Shown piece by piece: positions 10,610 to 21,025 of a stretch of DNA of 64,000 nucleotides. Origin of the DNA: Ceratobasidium sp. AG-K (lineage: Eukaryota; Basidiomycota; Agaricomycetes; Cantharellales; Ceratobasidiaceae). The number at the start of each line of letters is the position of its first letter. The first letter of the stretch is position 1. The stretch is from positions 3,315,571-3,379,570 of the forward strand of contig JAWNGF010000003.1 in assembly GCA_037039685.1 (NCBI GenBank), in the 5' to 3' direction. The notes beneath the pieces were generated by a model. That model saw nothing but the letters and a program-made list of their open reading frames with translations. It searched no databases and was not told where the DNA came from. The position numbers and the translations under genes are program-made.

Positions 10610-11339
10610 GCTGACTAAGCTCAGACATTTTATTCTGATTTTATATTCTTTTTTCCAAACACTTTCCTTTTTTGGTACAAATGTCCTTTGGTGCTTAACT
10701 TGTATCATGTGATGTATTTGTCTTTTCATTTGATATTGGTACTGCTTTGGGAACTTTCAGAATATCAAGTCATACCTCTTATCTTGCTTATCATTGGTTG
10801 TACTCAGCTTTCTCACACTGATAGATGATGACGTGGCACTGATCCCTCATGTATATAAACCCAGAGGTCAAGCTGATTAACAACAAGGCTTGACCTCCTC
10901 TCCACTAGGACTTGTTCAATCAATCCTGTCTCGTGGCTGTGCCTGTTATGTTTTGTTTCTCTTTTCCCGCCGTGTTGCCACCTCCTTGTGGTTTTCCTGT
11001 TACATTGTGTAACGTGGCTGTGCTTTGTATGAGTCATGTCTGTTCATACAGCATGACTCACATGGACACTCCTGACTGGTTGACTGTTATGACCCATGTG
11101 GCTACGCTTTGTATGACTCGGCCACTTCTTGAATATATATAGAGGACCAACAAGCCTGGTAACCCCAGCTTGTTTTGTCTTGTCAAACATCCCCTTTGAG
11201 TGACACTTTGAACCACCACTACCCTCAAGAGCCTACAGACACTTAAGTGTGTTGTGGTTCAAGAGGTCACTCAGGTCTTAGTGCCGTCCACTCTCTGTCA
11301 CGGCTTGTCTCATAGCCACTAAGAAGAAGCTTACGACAC
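10604..11339 (+). repeat. Composite LTR remnant
   Basis: From about 10935 to 11339 the sequence is the 3' part of a family-1 LTR, including the TATATATAGAGG box, the CAGCTTGTTTTGT start and the terminal GCTTACGACA. The preceding 10604-10930 begins TGTCATGAGCTGAC and contains a second promoter-like TATATAAACC (about 10852) followed by the palindromic arms AGGTCAAGC and GCTTGACCT. This could be the LTR of the integrase remnant upstream, invaded by or fused to a family-1 LTR. No target duplication found. Confidence 0.5.
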
Positions 11340-11410
11340 ACTGGCTGGTTTTGTGTGACACATTCTAATTCTTCTACATTATTTATATCCATTTTAGCTG
11401 GTACCTGTGT

Positions 11411-11587
11411 ACATCTGGAAACCTCCCTGGACCTATATAGCACTATGTAGTGCCATGTAGCAATATAGCAAAATAGGTATGCTCCAAAATTATAGCACCA
11501 TGTAGCCAGGTCAGGTGCATGTAGTGCTTTGTAGTGCCATGTAGCAGGTCATCCAGCTACATAGCACTGTGTAGCAAAGGAGCTATT
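11411..11587 (+). repeat. Short dispersed repeat, copy 1
   Basis: A roughly 175-bp unit begins ACATCTGGAAA and is full of small palindromic motifs around CTATGTAG/CTACATAG. A second copy lies in opposite orientation at 14059-14944, with about 80% visible identity. No coding potential. It resembles a MITE-like or fold-back repeat, but no clear target duplication was found. Confidence 0.6.
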
Positions 11588-12271
11588 GGGAATGTGAATG
11601 TACTAGCCCAATCAGAAGCCACTGGACTGTTCTGTGGTCTACCCACATATCATGCAAAATCATATTGCATTCTATAAGTAGCTGTGTACATGTACTACAT
11701 GCAATGCTTGTTGGTTGATCTAACATAACAGGCTGTACATGGGTTCATACTCAGCACAGGCTATGTCCTAGAAGTGCTTTCAAGTGCCATTGATAAACAT
11801 TAAAACAAAGTGTCAACTGGTGTCCCAAAGATTGCAAACTCAAGCAGACTTACCTGGCTGAGTGTCACTTTGTCTGTTGGGCCAAGGCCTAAAAGCCCAT
11901 TGTAAGTCGACTCTGACAACACACAGAGCAGCTGTGAGTACAATGTAGTTCACTGACACAGCCGCTTACTGGTTTCAAGTGACAATTTCTGAGTGCCCTT
12001 ATTGATCACCACTCACCACCATATTCAGCCAAGATCCCAGCATGTTGATGTAGGGGAGACAATCAGTGGGTTTATTGTTAGCTTTGGTGAGTTTGCACAA
12101 GCAGACTACTTCCCACAGGTCACAGGTGATGCAATCAAAGCGCCAATATCAGTGTTGTCAAATTCAGGGTTGTATGGTTAGGTTTGGCAAAAAGTCAGGT
12201 CATGAGGTCATGACCTTGACCAAACCTTGACAAGTCAGGACATGTGATAGCCTCCAATGAGAAAGGGCAAG
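11588..12271. other. Non-coding stretch
   Basis: No convincing reading frame, RNA gene or repeat boundary was seen. The sequence is moderately AT-rich and sits between the dispersed repeat and the solo LTR at 12272. Confidence 0.4.
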
Positions 12272-12717
12272 TGTCACAACCTTTTCTTGTTCTCTCTTTG
12301 TTGTCCTGTTTGTCTCATGTTTGGTCTCGTTCTTCTCACCTTGGTGCATTTAGTCGCCTTTATGTAAGCCATGACCGCAGGACATGCCTGCCTGGCCTGT
12401 TCCCTCGTCCCCTTGGAGTCCATGGACTTACCTTGTTTCCTTTGTCTCTTTCTTGCTTCCCTTGGACCCTTGCTTTTTCTCGTTTTGCTTTCCCTTTGTC
12501 TCCTGCTCTCTATTGTACATAGCCACAGTAGAAAGTTTATATACCAACAACACAAGTCTTGCTCCCACAAGACTTGTTCTCTTGTTGTTTTCCCCATCAC
12601 TCATTGTGTGACTCACTTAGGCCTAAGCGCCATACATTCAACCTTTGTTGTCATCCCAACCCCCATCCTCACTGCCTGTGGAGTCTCGGCCTCCAAGGTT
12701 CAACTAGGGTTGTGACA
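12272..12717. mobile_element. Solo LTR with perfect 5-bp target duplication
   Basis: The 446-bp sequence is bounded by perfect 10-bp inverted termini TGTCACAACC and GGTTGTGACA and flanked by GCAAG on both sides (12267-12271 and 12718-12722). A TATA-like TTTATATACC lies at about 12536. It belongs to a family different from those at 184 and 2029. No internal coding region remains. Confidence 0.9.
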
Positions 12718-14058
12718 GCAAGCAGACACAGAGGATGCTCTATGAACAACACAGGAAATAGGTTGGCTACAGTGTTCAGCCAACTAGAAACATGAAGGAA
12801 GCAGAAAGAAGCTGTGAACCAGGACATGCAACCACTGACCCGGACACAGTCTATATAACATGTTTGGACATGCTTTTTGTGACTCAATAGCTTAGCGGGT
12901 ACCAAGCAAACAGGCTGTGCATTCAAGTCCAGCCTACTGTATCCTTTTTGGCTGACTTCCCTGATTGGCCTATTTTTTGCACTCACGCAATCTGCATTGC
13001 TTCTAAAGACCCTTTGATTCTTGTCTGTGTCTTGAATCTGAACTTAGTCTGACTAGTGCAGCTACAATCGTTGCGACATTTTACCTGCCATGTGAGCTGA
13101 CTGGTCAAAGGTCAGGTTAGGGATTGACCTAACCCCATGGTTAGGTCAGCAGACCCATTTGACCATCAGGGTCCTGGGACCGCTCCATGACAACACTGGC
13201 CAATATTCCCAGGCCGTGGCATCACTACTTGCCTGCCACTGTTGAAGCCAGCCCGGACGGCCACTCCGTGCCAAGTAACGGGCGCCACGCGTGGCCTCCA
13301 TGGCCGAGCCTTGGTTTCAAGACGTTGGTGAGCGAGAGAGGTCGTGTCGGTGGTTGTGGCGGAAAAGAAGCTGTGTTGTGGAGCGAGCTGTATGACTTAA
13401 CAGCTCCATGCTGTGGACGTAGGCGCCGATCGGAGGCTCCGAACCAATCACAGCATGCTCTTGCCACCACTGCTCTTTCTTGCTCGACCACCACACCGAC
13501 TGGCCATATACGACCGGACCCCACCCCGCGGCCAAGGCTGTAGCGTTGGTTGTTGCCTACCGTGCGGTGCAGCCTACTCAACGGCAACGTGACTTGATGT
13601 GTTGTGTCTCGTCGCTCATAAGTATCGCTTTTTTATCGTCTGTTTGGTTCTTCCGGTTGAATGATATGCTCCCGTGCTCCTCTCACTCAAAATCGACTGA
13701 GAATAAAGGCCCATGAGCTGCTGGTCTTGCGCTCATTGTAGCTTCTGGATCAGTAAGTCAATCGTGACATTCCGGTGGCGGCACGCTTAACTCAGTATGT
13801 CAGTCAAACCAACCAACTTCTCGAGCCAATATAACGTTGTAAATGCACGCTGATCGCGCCGAAGTCGTGCCGAAGCATGAGCAATGCTTTCTATGACTCA
13901 AACCACGAAGAGAGCTGTCGTGTGCTGCTAATCCGCAGGTCTAAGTTTGTCTGTGACATGTATATACACCGTGTGATAATAAAATGTGCTTGATGCAATT
14001 CATGAGTGGGCTGCATGACGCATGCAAATCATATTGATTTTAATGACTAGGAATCCCG
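12718..14058. other. Non-coding stretch with a GC-rich island
   Basis: An open frame of 118 codons at 13187-13543 lies in a locally GC-rich patch, but it has no recognisable domain and is overlapped by a frame of similar length on the other strand. I do not call it a gene. The rest shows nothing I can name. Confidence 0.35.
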
Positions 14059-14944
14059 TTGCTACATGGTGCTATGTAGTCGGATGGCCTGACACATGGC
14101 ACTACATAGCGCTATGTGCACGTGGTTTTCATGGGTACCGTCACACGAGGGGGTTTTCGGAAATGAACAAGCGGACAGGCTGGCCAAGGCAGCGGCAAGG
14201 ACGACCCCCGTCCTCATGTTCAACAGGTCCAGCGACTACATCAAGCATCACGCACGCGAGGGGCTCCTCCGGCATTGGAACTCCGATTGGGAGCAGTTCA
14301 AAAAGTCAAATCAGTCATCCCAGGCGACGCAAGCTCTACGCTTTCCGCCGCGACTCAAACTGCATCCTATTCACGCTAAACCAGGACATCGAAGAGGCGT
14401 TCACACGCAGCTGATCCGGGCCATCACTGGTCACGGTCGGCACGCCTCATTCCTTGCACGTATCGGCTCCATCCCATCGCCCGCATGCTCTTGCGGTGCT
14501 CCTTTGCAGGACGTACCTCACATTTTCCGGTCGTGCCCTAAACACGAAAGGAATAGAGGCGTACTCAGGGGCATCACCTACTTGCTCAACATTTCAACAC
14601 TCTTCTCGACGTCTGCAGGTCTCAAGGCGGCTCTGGGGTTCTTGGCGTCCGAGAGGGTGGACATTTAGTTACTTACACGCTCACTCTGCTCCGCTTTTAC
14701 TGTCCTTCCTTTCTAGTTCTCCTGTGTGCTGTGGTCTACACCTGGGTTGTACTTTATGTCTGGCTTTGCTGTGGTGTCTCCCTCGTAGGAGGCCGCCTTA
14801 CAAATAGTATCCAAAAAAAAAAAAAAAAAGCTATGTGCACGTGACCCGGCTACATGGTGCTATAATTTTGGAGCGTACCTATTTTGCTATATCGCTACAT
14901 AGCGCTACATAGCACTATGTCGGTCTGGGGAGTTTTCCAGATGT
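14059..14944 (-). repeat. Short dispersed repeat, copy 2, split by a LINE insertion
   Basis: The reverse complement of this interval, with the LINE at 14125-14829 and one duplication removed, aligns along its whole length to 11411-11587. Shared blocks include ATAGCAAAATAGGTA and CTCCAAAATTATAGCACC. It gives the empty-site structure for the LINE insertion. Confidence 0.65.
14125..14829 (+). mobile_element. 5'-truncated LINE (non-LTR retrotransposon) with poly-A tail and 14-bp duplication
   Basis: The insertion encodes the C-terminal end of a LINE ORF2: an RNase H segment (WVPSHEGVFGNEQADRLAKA) followed by a Cys/His stretch (ACSCGAPLQDVPHIFRSC) typical of the Tad/I-type tail, stopping at 14668. 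A short 3' UTR and 17 A residues (14813-14829) follow. GCTATGTGCACGTG flanks the element on both sides (14111-14124 and 14830-14843), the mark of target-primed reverse transcription. The remaining reading frame appears undamaged, so the insertion may be recent. Confidence 0.93.
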
Positions 14945-15265
14945 ATGCTCTATGTACGTATGATAGTGGAATACTAATACGATAGACGTTGCTTGCTCAT
15001 GAGCCTGTGATTGAAAGCGTGCTCGGCTAACCAATCTCACTCGTGAGGATGACTTGTAAGTCGGGGATCAGTCTATAGGACTCGCAAGCTCCCGTGGGCT
15101 CTCATGTGTGCTTGTCGTTTTGCTAATTCAGCTGCTAATCGCTCGTGAGTGCAACTAACGTAGTTGTGAGATCTCGTTGGACCTAGTTGTTTGTAAAATA
15201 CGTAAACAACCCGTCTTCAGCAGCCAATACCTCGCAAGATCTGATGAGCACTCACAAGATATTTC

Positions 15266-15510
15266 TCAACCAAAAGCGAGAAATCTCGGTTGGCTCTTGA
15301 GGTCTCGTGATGCCTGGGACTATCTCACCAGTCTCTGGAGCGCTCGGGATTGCTCATAAGCGCTCAGGAGACAAACAAGCAAAAGGCTCGTTTCTGCTCG
15401 TAACATCTCGTGAGCACTCACGAACCATCACGAGCTTGATGAGATAGTTCCCGCCATCACAAAAACTCACGAGCCAAACGAGATTTCTCGCTTTTGGTCA
15501 AGTTGGCTTT
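15266..15510. repeat. Imperfect fold-back with arms of about 105 bp
   Basis: The left arm (about 15266-15371) contains CCAAAAGCGAGAAATCTCG. The right arm (about 15395-15510) contains its reverse complement, CGAGATTTCTCGCTTTTGG, and the match continues through GGGACTATCTCACCAG/TGATGAGATAGTTCCCG. The arms are rich in CTCGTGAG-like words. It could form a long hairpin. No coding content. Confidence 0.6.
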
Positions 15511-15960
15511 TGCTGATGGAGCTCAGGGATGAAAGTATCGCACAGAACAATGACCTGATGAAAATCAAGCGCGAGTCGCCCCACCGATGGGTTTCACCGT
15601 TTTCCTGACCAATCTTTGCCCCAAATACAGTATAACTCCGCCTGGTTTGAAAGTCCGCCAAGCGAAGTCAAGCACGTGAAAGTTCGAGAGCAGTATAGAC
15701 CATTAGAAAGGCAAATCCCTTCAATGGGCGGGAGCTACTGATATAGTAGGTATGCATGTTGGGCTAAGCGGTTCTCGTAAACCCTATCACGAACCTTGTG
15801 CAGTACGTCGCACAGGTTTCTACAAATCAGCAAATTCAGGGTACGCACAATTTTACGATGGTTGCCCCACGCGGGTATAAAGCGGCATTCCGCCTGGAAC
15901 GTGGATAGGTATCTGCCGTCTTTTGCACAAGAGAGCCTATAACGATTGATATCAAATCAG
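15511..15960. other. Upstream region of the TPR-CHAT gene
   Basis: No gene seen. A weak TATA-like GGGTATAAAGC lies at about 15873, roughly 85 bp before the proposed ATG at 15961, and may be part of the promoter. Confidence 0.35.
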
Positions 15961-18900
15961 ATGGACCCTACGCTTCATTCCTATGTGGATGAGGTACCAA
16001 GGTGCGTTCCATCAGTTATGATCTAACAATGCTTCCTGTAACTCACGTTTATGAAAACTACAAAGAACTCAGTCATCCTTTCATACTGGGTCTGAAACGG
16101 AAGAAGATACGACACATGAAGGTTAGTAAACTAAATGGTTATGTTTTTATGCACAACATTGACATCGCTGCTTGAAGGGGTATATGCGCCGCAGACAGGC
16201 AGCTCGAACAGTAATTCAGGTAGCAAAAGGCTCGAAGAAATCCCACTTGGCATACCTACTCGCCATGATGAATTGAATGCCAATGGGAGCCAGCGCACAG
16301 AAAACCACTTGACCCACATTGGCGTCGCGGGTCCCCTCACCGCGTCAAAGAACCAGACAGATAGCAGGTTTGTGGGCTGTTGTTGACTCAGGGTTTACGC
16401 GAATCGAGAGAGTATCACGTCTACTGACGAGGCTGTATTCTCTAGTCCAAGGTCCAAGGATCCGGAGCAGTGCAAACAACTCTTTATGGCTGGTACCTCA
16501 GCATATTGTAGATTTCAAGAAACAGATGTAGTCGAAGACATCAACAAGGCTATCGATTTCTGGGAAAAAATTCTCGCCCTCAAGCCTGACCCCTATGGCC
16601 TCGCACATGGGCCAGCTGTACATAGTAACCTCGGATTAGCGTACATTGGTCGGTTCGAACGTATAGGGGAACTGTCAGATCTACGATTAGCAATCACTTC
16701 CGGGACACAGGCGGTCACACTTACTCCCAAAGAGCATCCAGACAAACCAGGGAGACTCAATAACCTTGGACTCGCATATGGGAAATCTTTTGGGCACTGC
16801 GGCGAGCTTTCAGATCTCCAAAGGGCAATTGAATTAGGTGAAGAGGCCATCGCACTCACCCCTGATGGTAACCCAGGCAAATCTGGAAGGTTGATTAACC
16901 TTGCGAACTCATATCGGAGTCGATTCAAGCGTCTGGGCGAGGTTTTAGACTTAAACAAAGCATTGGATTGCGCACTCCAGGCTACCTGCCTTGTTGCTGA
17001 TGGTCACCCTGACAAGCCTGCAAGACTTAGCGACCTGGGTGTTTCGTACAGGAATCGATTTGATCACCTGGGTGATCTCGCGGATTTGGATAAGTCAATT
17101 GAGTATGGAGCGCAAGCCGCTTTACTCACCACCAGTGGCCATCGAAATAAGCCAACTATTCTCTCCAACTTAGGGATGTCATACGAGACGCGGTTCAAGC
17201 GTCTGGGCAATCTTCCGGATTTAGATGAATCAATCAAATGTGGGGCAGAAGCCGTTTCGCTCACTGCCAGAAATCATTCAGGGCGACCAGGAAGGCTCAA
17301 CAACCTAGGAAGCTCATATTTGGCCCGTTTCAAGCGTCTGGGCGTGATTTCGGATTTGGAAAAGGCAATCGAATGCGGATCACAGGCCGTTTCACTCACT
17401 CCAGATCATCATCCGAATTTGTCTGGAAGACTTGGCAACCTTGGGAACTCATACCAAGCTCGATTTGAACAGTTTGGCGAGCGTTCGGATCTGGACGAGG
17501 CGATCAAACATGGTGAACAGGCTATTGTACTCACCCCTGATGGCCACCTGGGCAAACCGGGAAGACTTAGTGACCTTGGAGTCTCGTACACGACCAGGTT
17601 TGGCCAACTAGGCGAGCTCTCGTATCTCAACAGAGGAATTGAATGCGTCGAACGGGCTAACCTGCTCACCCCTGACGACCACCCAGACAAGCCAGATAGA
17701 TTAAGCACTCTTGGCGCCTCTTACCAAACTCGGTTCGAGAGGCTCGGAGATGCTTCAGACTTGAACTTGGCAATCGAATACTGTGCTCAGGCAACCACGC
17801 TCACCCCCAATGGTCACCCAAATAAGCCAAAAGTGCTTGGAAGTCTTGCGATGTCCTACCTCAGCCGGTTCAAGGCGCTCGGCAAGGTTTCAGATCTCAA
17901 TATGACAATAGAATACGGAGAAGAAGGTATTCTTCTGACTCCTGATGACCACCGAGACAAGCCAGGAGCTCTCAACAACCTGGGAATCTCATACCAGAAC
18001 CGCTTTGAAGTTCTTGGCGAGCTTTCCGATATACACAAAGCAATAGAATACGGAGTGCAGGCCGTTCGCCTCACTCCCCGTGGCCGCCCAGGCAAGCCGG
18101 GGAGCCTCAGCAACCTTCTTGCTTCATACCTAAGGCGCTATGAACCTCTCCATGACCTTTCCGACCTTAACAAAGCAATCGAATGTGGGGTGCAAGCTGT
18201 TGCACTCACACCTGACGACCTTGAAATTGATCCAAGGACGCTCAACAACCTCGGAGTGTCGTACAATACTCGTTTTGAGCGACTGGGTGAGCTTACGGAT
18301 CTAAATAAAGCGATTGAGTGCAACTCCAAGGCCGTTTTATCCACACCTGATTGTCACCCCGGCAAGCCAAGAAAACTCAGTAACCTAGGAGCTTCATATC
18401 AGATGCGCTTCGAGCGCCTTGGCGAGCCTTCAGACTTGGATAAAGCGCTCACATGCTATGTGGAGGCCATCACTCTTACTCCAGATAGCCATTCAGAAAG
18501 GGCCAGGAATCTTAGCAGCCTTGCATCCTCCTACTTGACTTTGTTTGAGAGTCGAGGAGAAATCGAAAGCTTGGACAAAGCGGTTGAGTATGGAGAGAAG
18601 GCTGTTGCACTGATCCCAAACGGGCATCCCGACAAGCCAACAGCCCTTAACAACCTTGGCGGCTCATATCAAGCTGCGTTCAACCGCCTGGGAGACCTTT
18701 CATTCTTCAGCAAAGCAATCAAGTGTGCAGACCAGGCGGTTATATTGACCCCCGATGGCCACTCAAGCAAACCTGGTAGACTAGTCAACTCCGGAAGATT
18801 ATATCGACAGCGGTTTGAGCGTCTCGGAGACCCGTTAGACAGGGGTTCCGCAGTTGCTTCATTCAGGAAAGCTGTGCAATCATCGAACGGAGCTCCGTTT

Positions 18901-20549
18901 GATAGGCTTAGAGCATGTCTTCACTGGATGCAATTACCCTCAGTCGAGGCCGATCTCCATCCGGCATACCAACACGCTATGGAGCTGCTTCCTCAGGTGA
19001 TCTGGGTTGGCACCACTATAAAGCGTCGTTACGAGCTCGTAGCGCAAATCGGAGCCTTAGCTACGGAAGCAGCATCTCATGCCATTGCCCATGGGGCCTA
19101 CGATACCGCTCTCGAGTGGCTCGAAGCGGGCCGCTCCATGGTTTGGGGACAGATCACCCAGCTACGTACACCATTTGATCAGCTCGCCGCCCACAACATC
19201 GAACTCGCGTGGCAACTTCGGGAGGTGGCTGGTAAGCTTGAGCATGCAGGGACTCGTTTACCTCTGGATGCGTCGTTCGAGCTTGATAGCCGTAACCTGG
19301 ATGAAGAAGCAAACACGCATTTGGAATTAGCAATGAAGTGGGATACACTTCTGAAGGACGCCCGCTCTATCCCGGGGCTCGAAGAGTTCCTGTCCGCTCC
19401 CAAGTCACCCGACCTACGTGGTGCGGCTAAACATCAGCCCATCGCGGTCATCAACATTCACGAGTCTCGCTGTGACGCTCTAATACTGCAGCCCGGAAGT
19501 AATTCTATCGCTCATGTTCCTTTGCCAATGTTCTCACTTGAAAACGCGACGACTGCACGCGAGAACCTGGTATCACTCGTCGGTCATCGGGGTTTCAAAA
19601 AGGCTGGCAAGCATGGTTCTATGGACGGCAAGTCCGGGTCAATGGAGGCATCATTGAGAGGCTTATGGTTGGGTGTTGTCAAGCCTGTGCTCGACTTTCT
19701 TGGTTTCACGGTACGTACCTTTCAGCGCAGAATATATGCGCTGTGCTAACTGTGCATGTCTAGCCGAAACCTCACGCCGACCAACTTCCACACATTACTT
19801 GGTGTACGACTGGCATTCTCTCATTCCTTCCACTCCACGCCGCTGGGTGCTATGACCAATCGATGTCCAATACGTTCAATTGCGTGATATCCTCATATAC
19901 GCCATCGCTTAGCGCCTTGCTGAAGAGCCAGTCGCAAGCTCCCGACGGACGCTCTGGAATCGTCGCCGTCGGCCAGGAGCATACAGCCGGCTTCAACATT
20001 TTACCATGCGTCTATGACGAGCTCAGGGTCATCAAACACCGCTCCAGCGACAGTTCGTACTTGCAGCTAGAGGGCAGCGAAGCTACCGTAGATCGGGTAT
20101 TGGAAGCAATGGAACGGCACAGCTGGGTCCACCTAGCCTGTCACGGGACGCAGCACACATCGGACCCGACCCAGAGCGCCTTTCTTCTGAACGGTGGCGG
20201 TCTCACGCTAGCTGCCATTACGAAAAGGTCGTTTGCAAACAAGGGACTGGCGTTTCTCTCTGCTTGTCAGACTGCAATGGGAGACAAGAACATCCCGGAC
20301 GAGGCGGTCCATCTAGCTGCAGGGATGCTGATGGCGGGGTACCCGAGCGTGATTGGGACAATGTGGAGTATTGCTGATGAGGATGGTCCGGAGGTCGCCG
20401 ATCTAGTATACGCGGAGCTACTCAAGGATGGGGTTATGGATTACACAAAGGCGGCAAGCGCGCTGCACAGGGCGGTCGCTCAGCTGCGCACCAAGGTCGG
20501 ACAGCAGGCGATTGCGAGATGGGCGCCATTCATCCACATTGGTTTGTAA
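15961..20549 (+). CDS. TPR-repeat protein with C-terminal CHAT protease domain
   Basis: Proposed five-exon model: 15961-16001, 16066-16121, 16178-16367, 16446-19710 and 19764-20549, all with GT-AG introns and preserved phase (1445 residues). The protein has a short Ser/Thr-rich head, about 17 consecutive repeats of roughly 45 residues with the pattern NLG-SY--RF-RLG--SDL-KAIE-G--AV-LTPD-HP-KP (about 110-875), a helical linker, and a CHAT domain. The CHAT catalytic pair is visible as HLACHG and FLSACQTA. CHAT domains are caspase-like; in fungi TPR-CHAT proteins are suspected to act in regulated cell death or self/non-self recognition, but no substrate can be read here. No stop or frameshift was found. 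The three small 5' exons are inferred from splice signals and are the least certain part. Confidence 0.85.
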
Positions 20550-21025
20550 TGGAATAATGTAGATGAGGTTTTCCGAGTCTTATGTATGCGTGTAAATCGG
20601 TGGTCGGGGGGTAAATTGGTAACAATACGTGCATTATCGGCAAAAAGTCCAAAACATGCGAAAACGCCACATGAATTGCTGACATTTCGGGGGTTTGTGA
20701 AACGTTACAACTGGTTAAAACGTCTTCTGATCGACTGTAGCGAACTGTCTATCCCGAACAGACCATTAAAATTGCTTGTAACGTTCCACAATGGCCCAAA
20801 ATCGGTCTGACATTTGACGGACCTTTGCCAATGTCATGATTGGAATTTGGACGACAGTCCCGCGAGCCTGATTGAGCTCAGCCCCCAAGTCACGTGTCAT
20901 CAATTTTTATTTCTATTTTGAATACATCTTTAACGAGCTACATGAACGCGAGGTCAAACCGCTCGTGGACCAAGTCCAGACGGCCGAAGCACCACGTGTC
21001 ATCAAAATACCACTTACGCTCGACC
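20550..21025. other. Intergenic region
   Basis: 3' flank of the TPR-CHAT gene and 5' flank of the CLF1-like pseudogene. No additional feature was recognised. Confidence 0.4.

Noticed and set aside
13187..13543. 118-codon frame in a GC-rich patch
   Set aside because: No domain, equal-length frame on the other strand, no splice or promoter context.
11411..14944. One large 3.5-kb transposon with the two inverted repeats as its ends
   Set aside because: Each repeat aligns over its whole 175 bp as a self-contained unit, no duplication flanks the outer ends, and nothing between them codes for a transposase.
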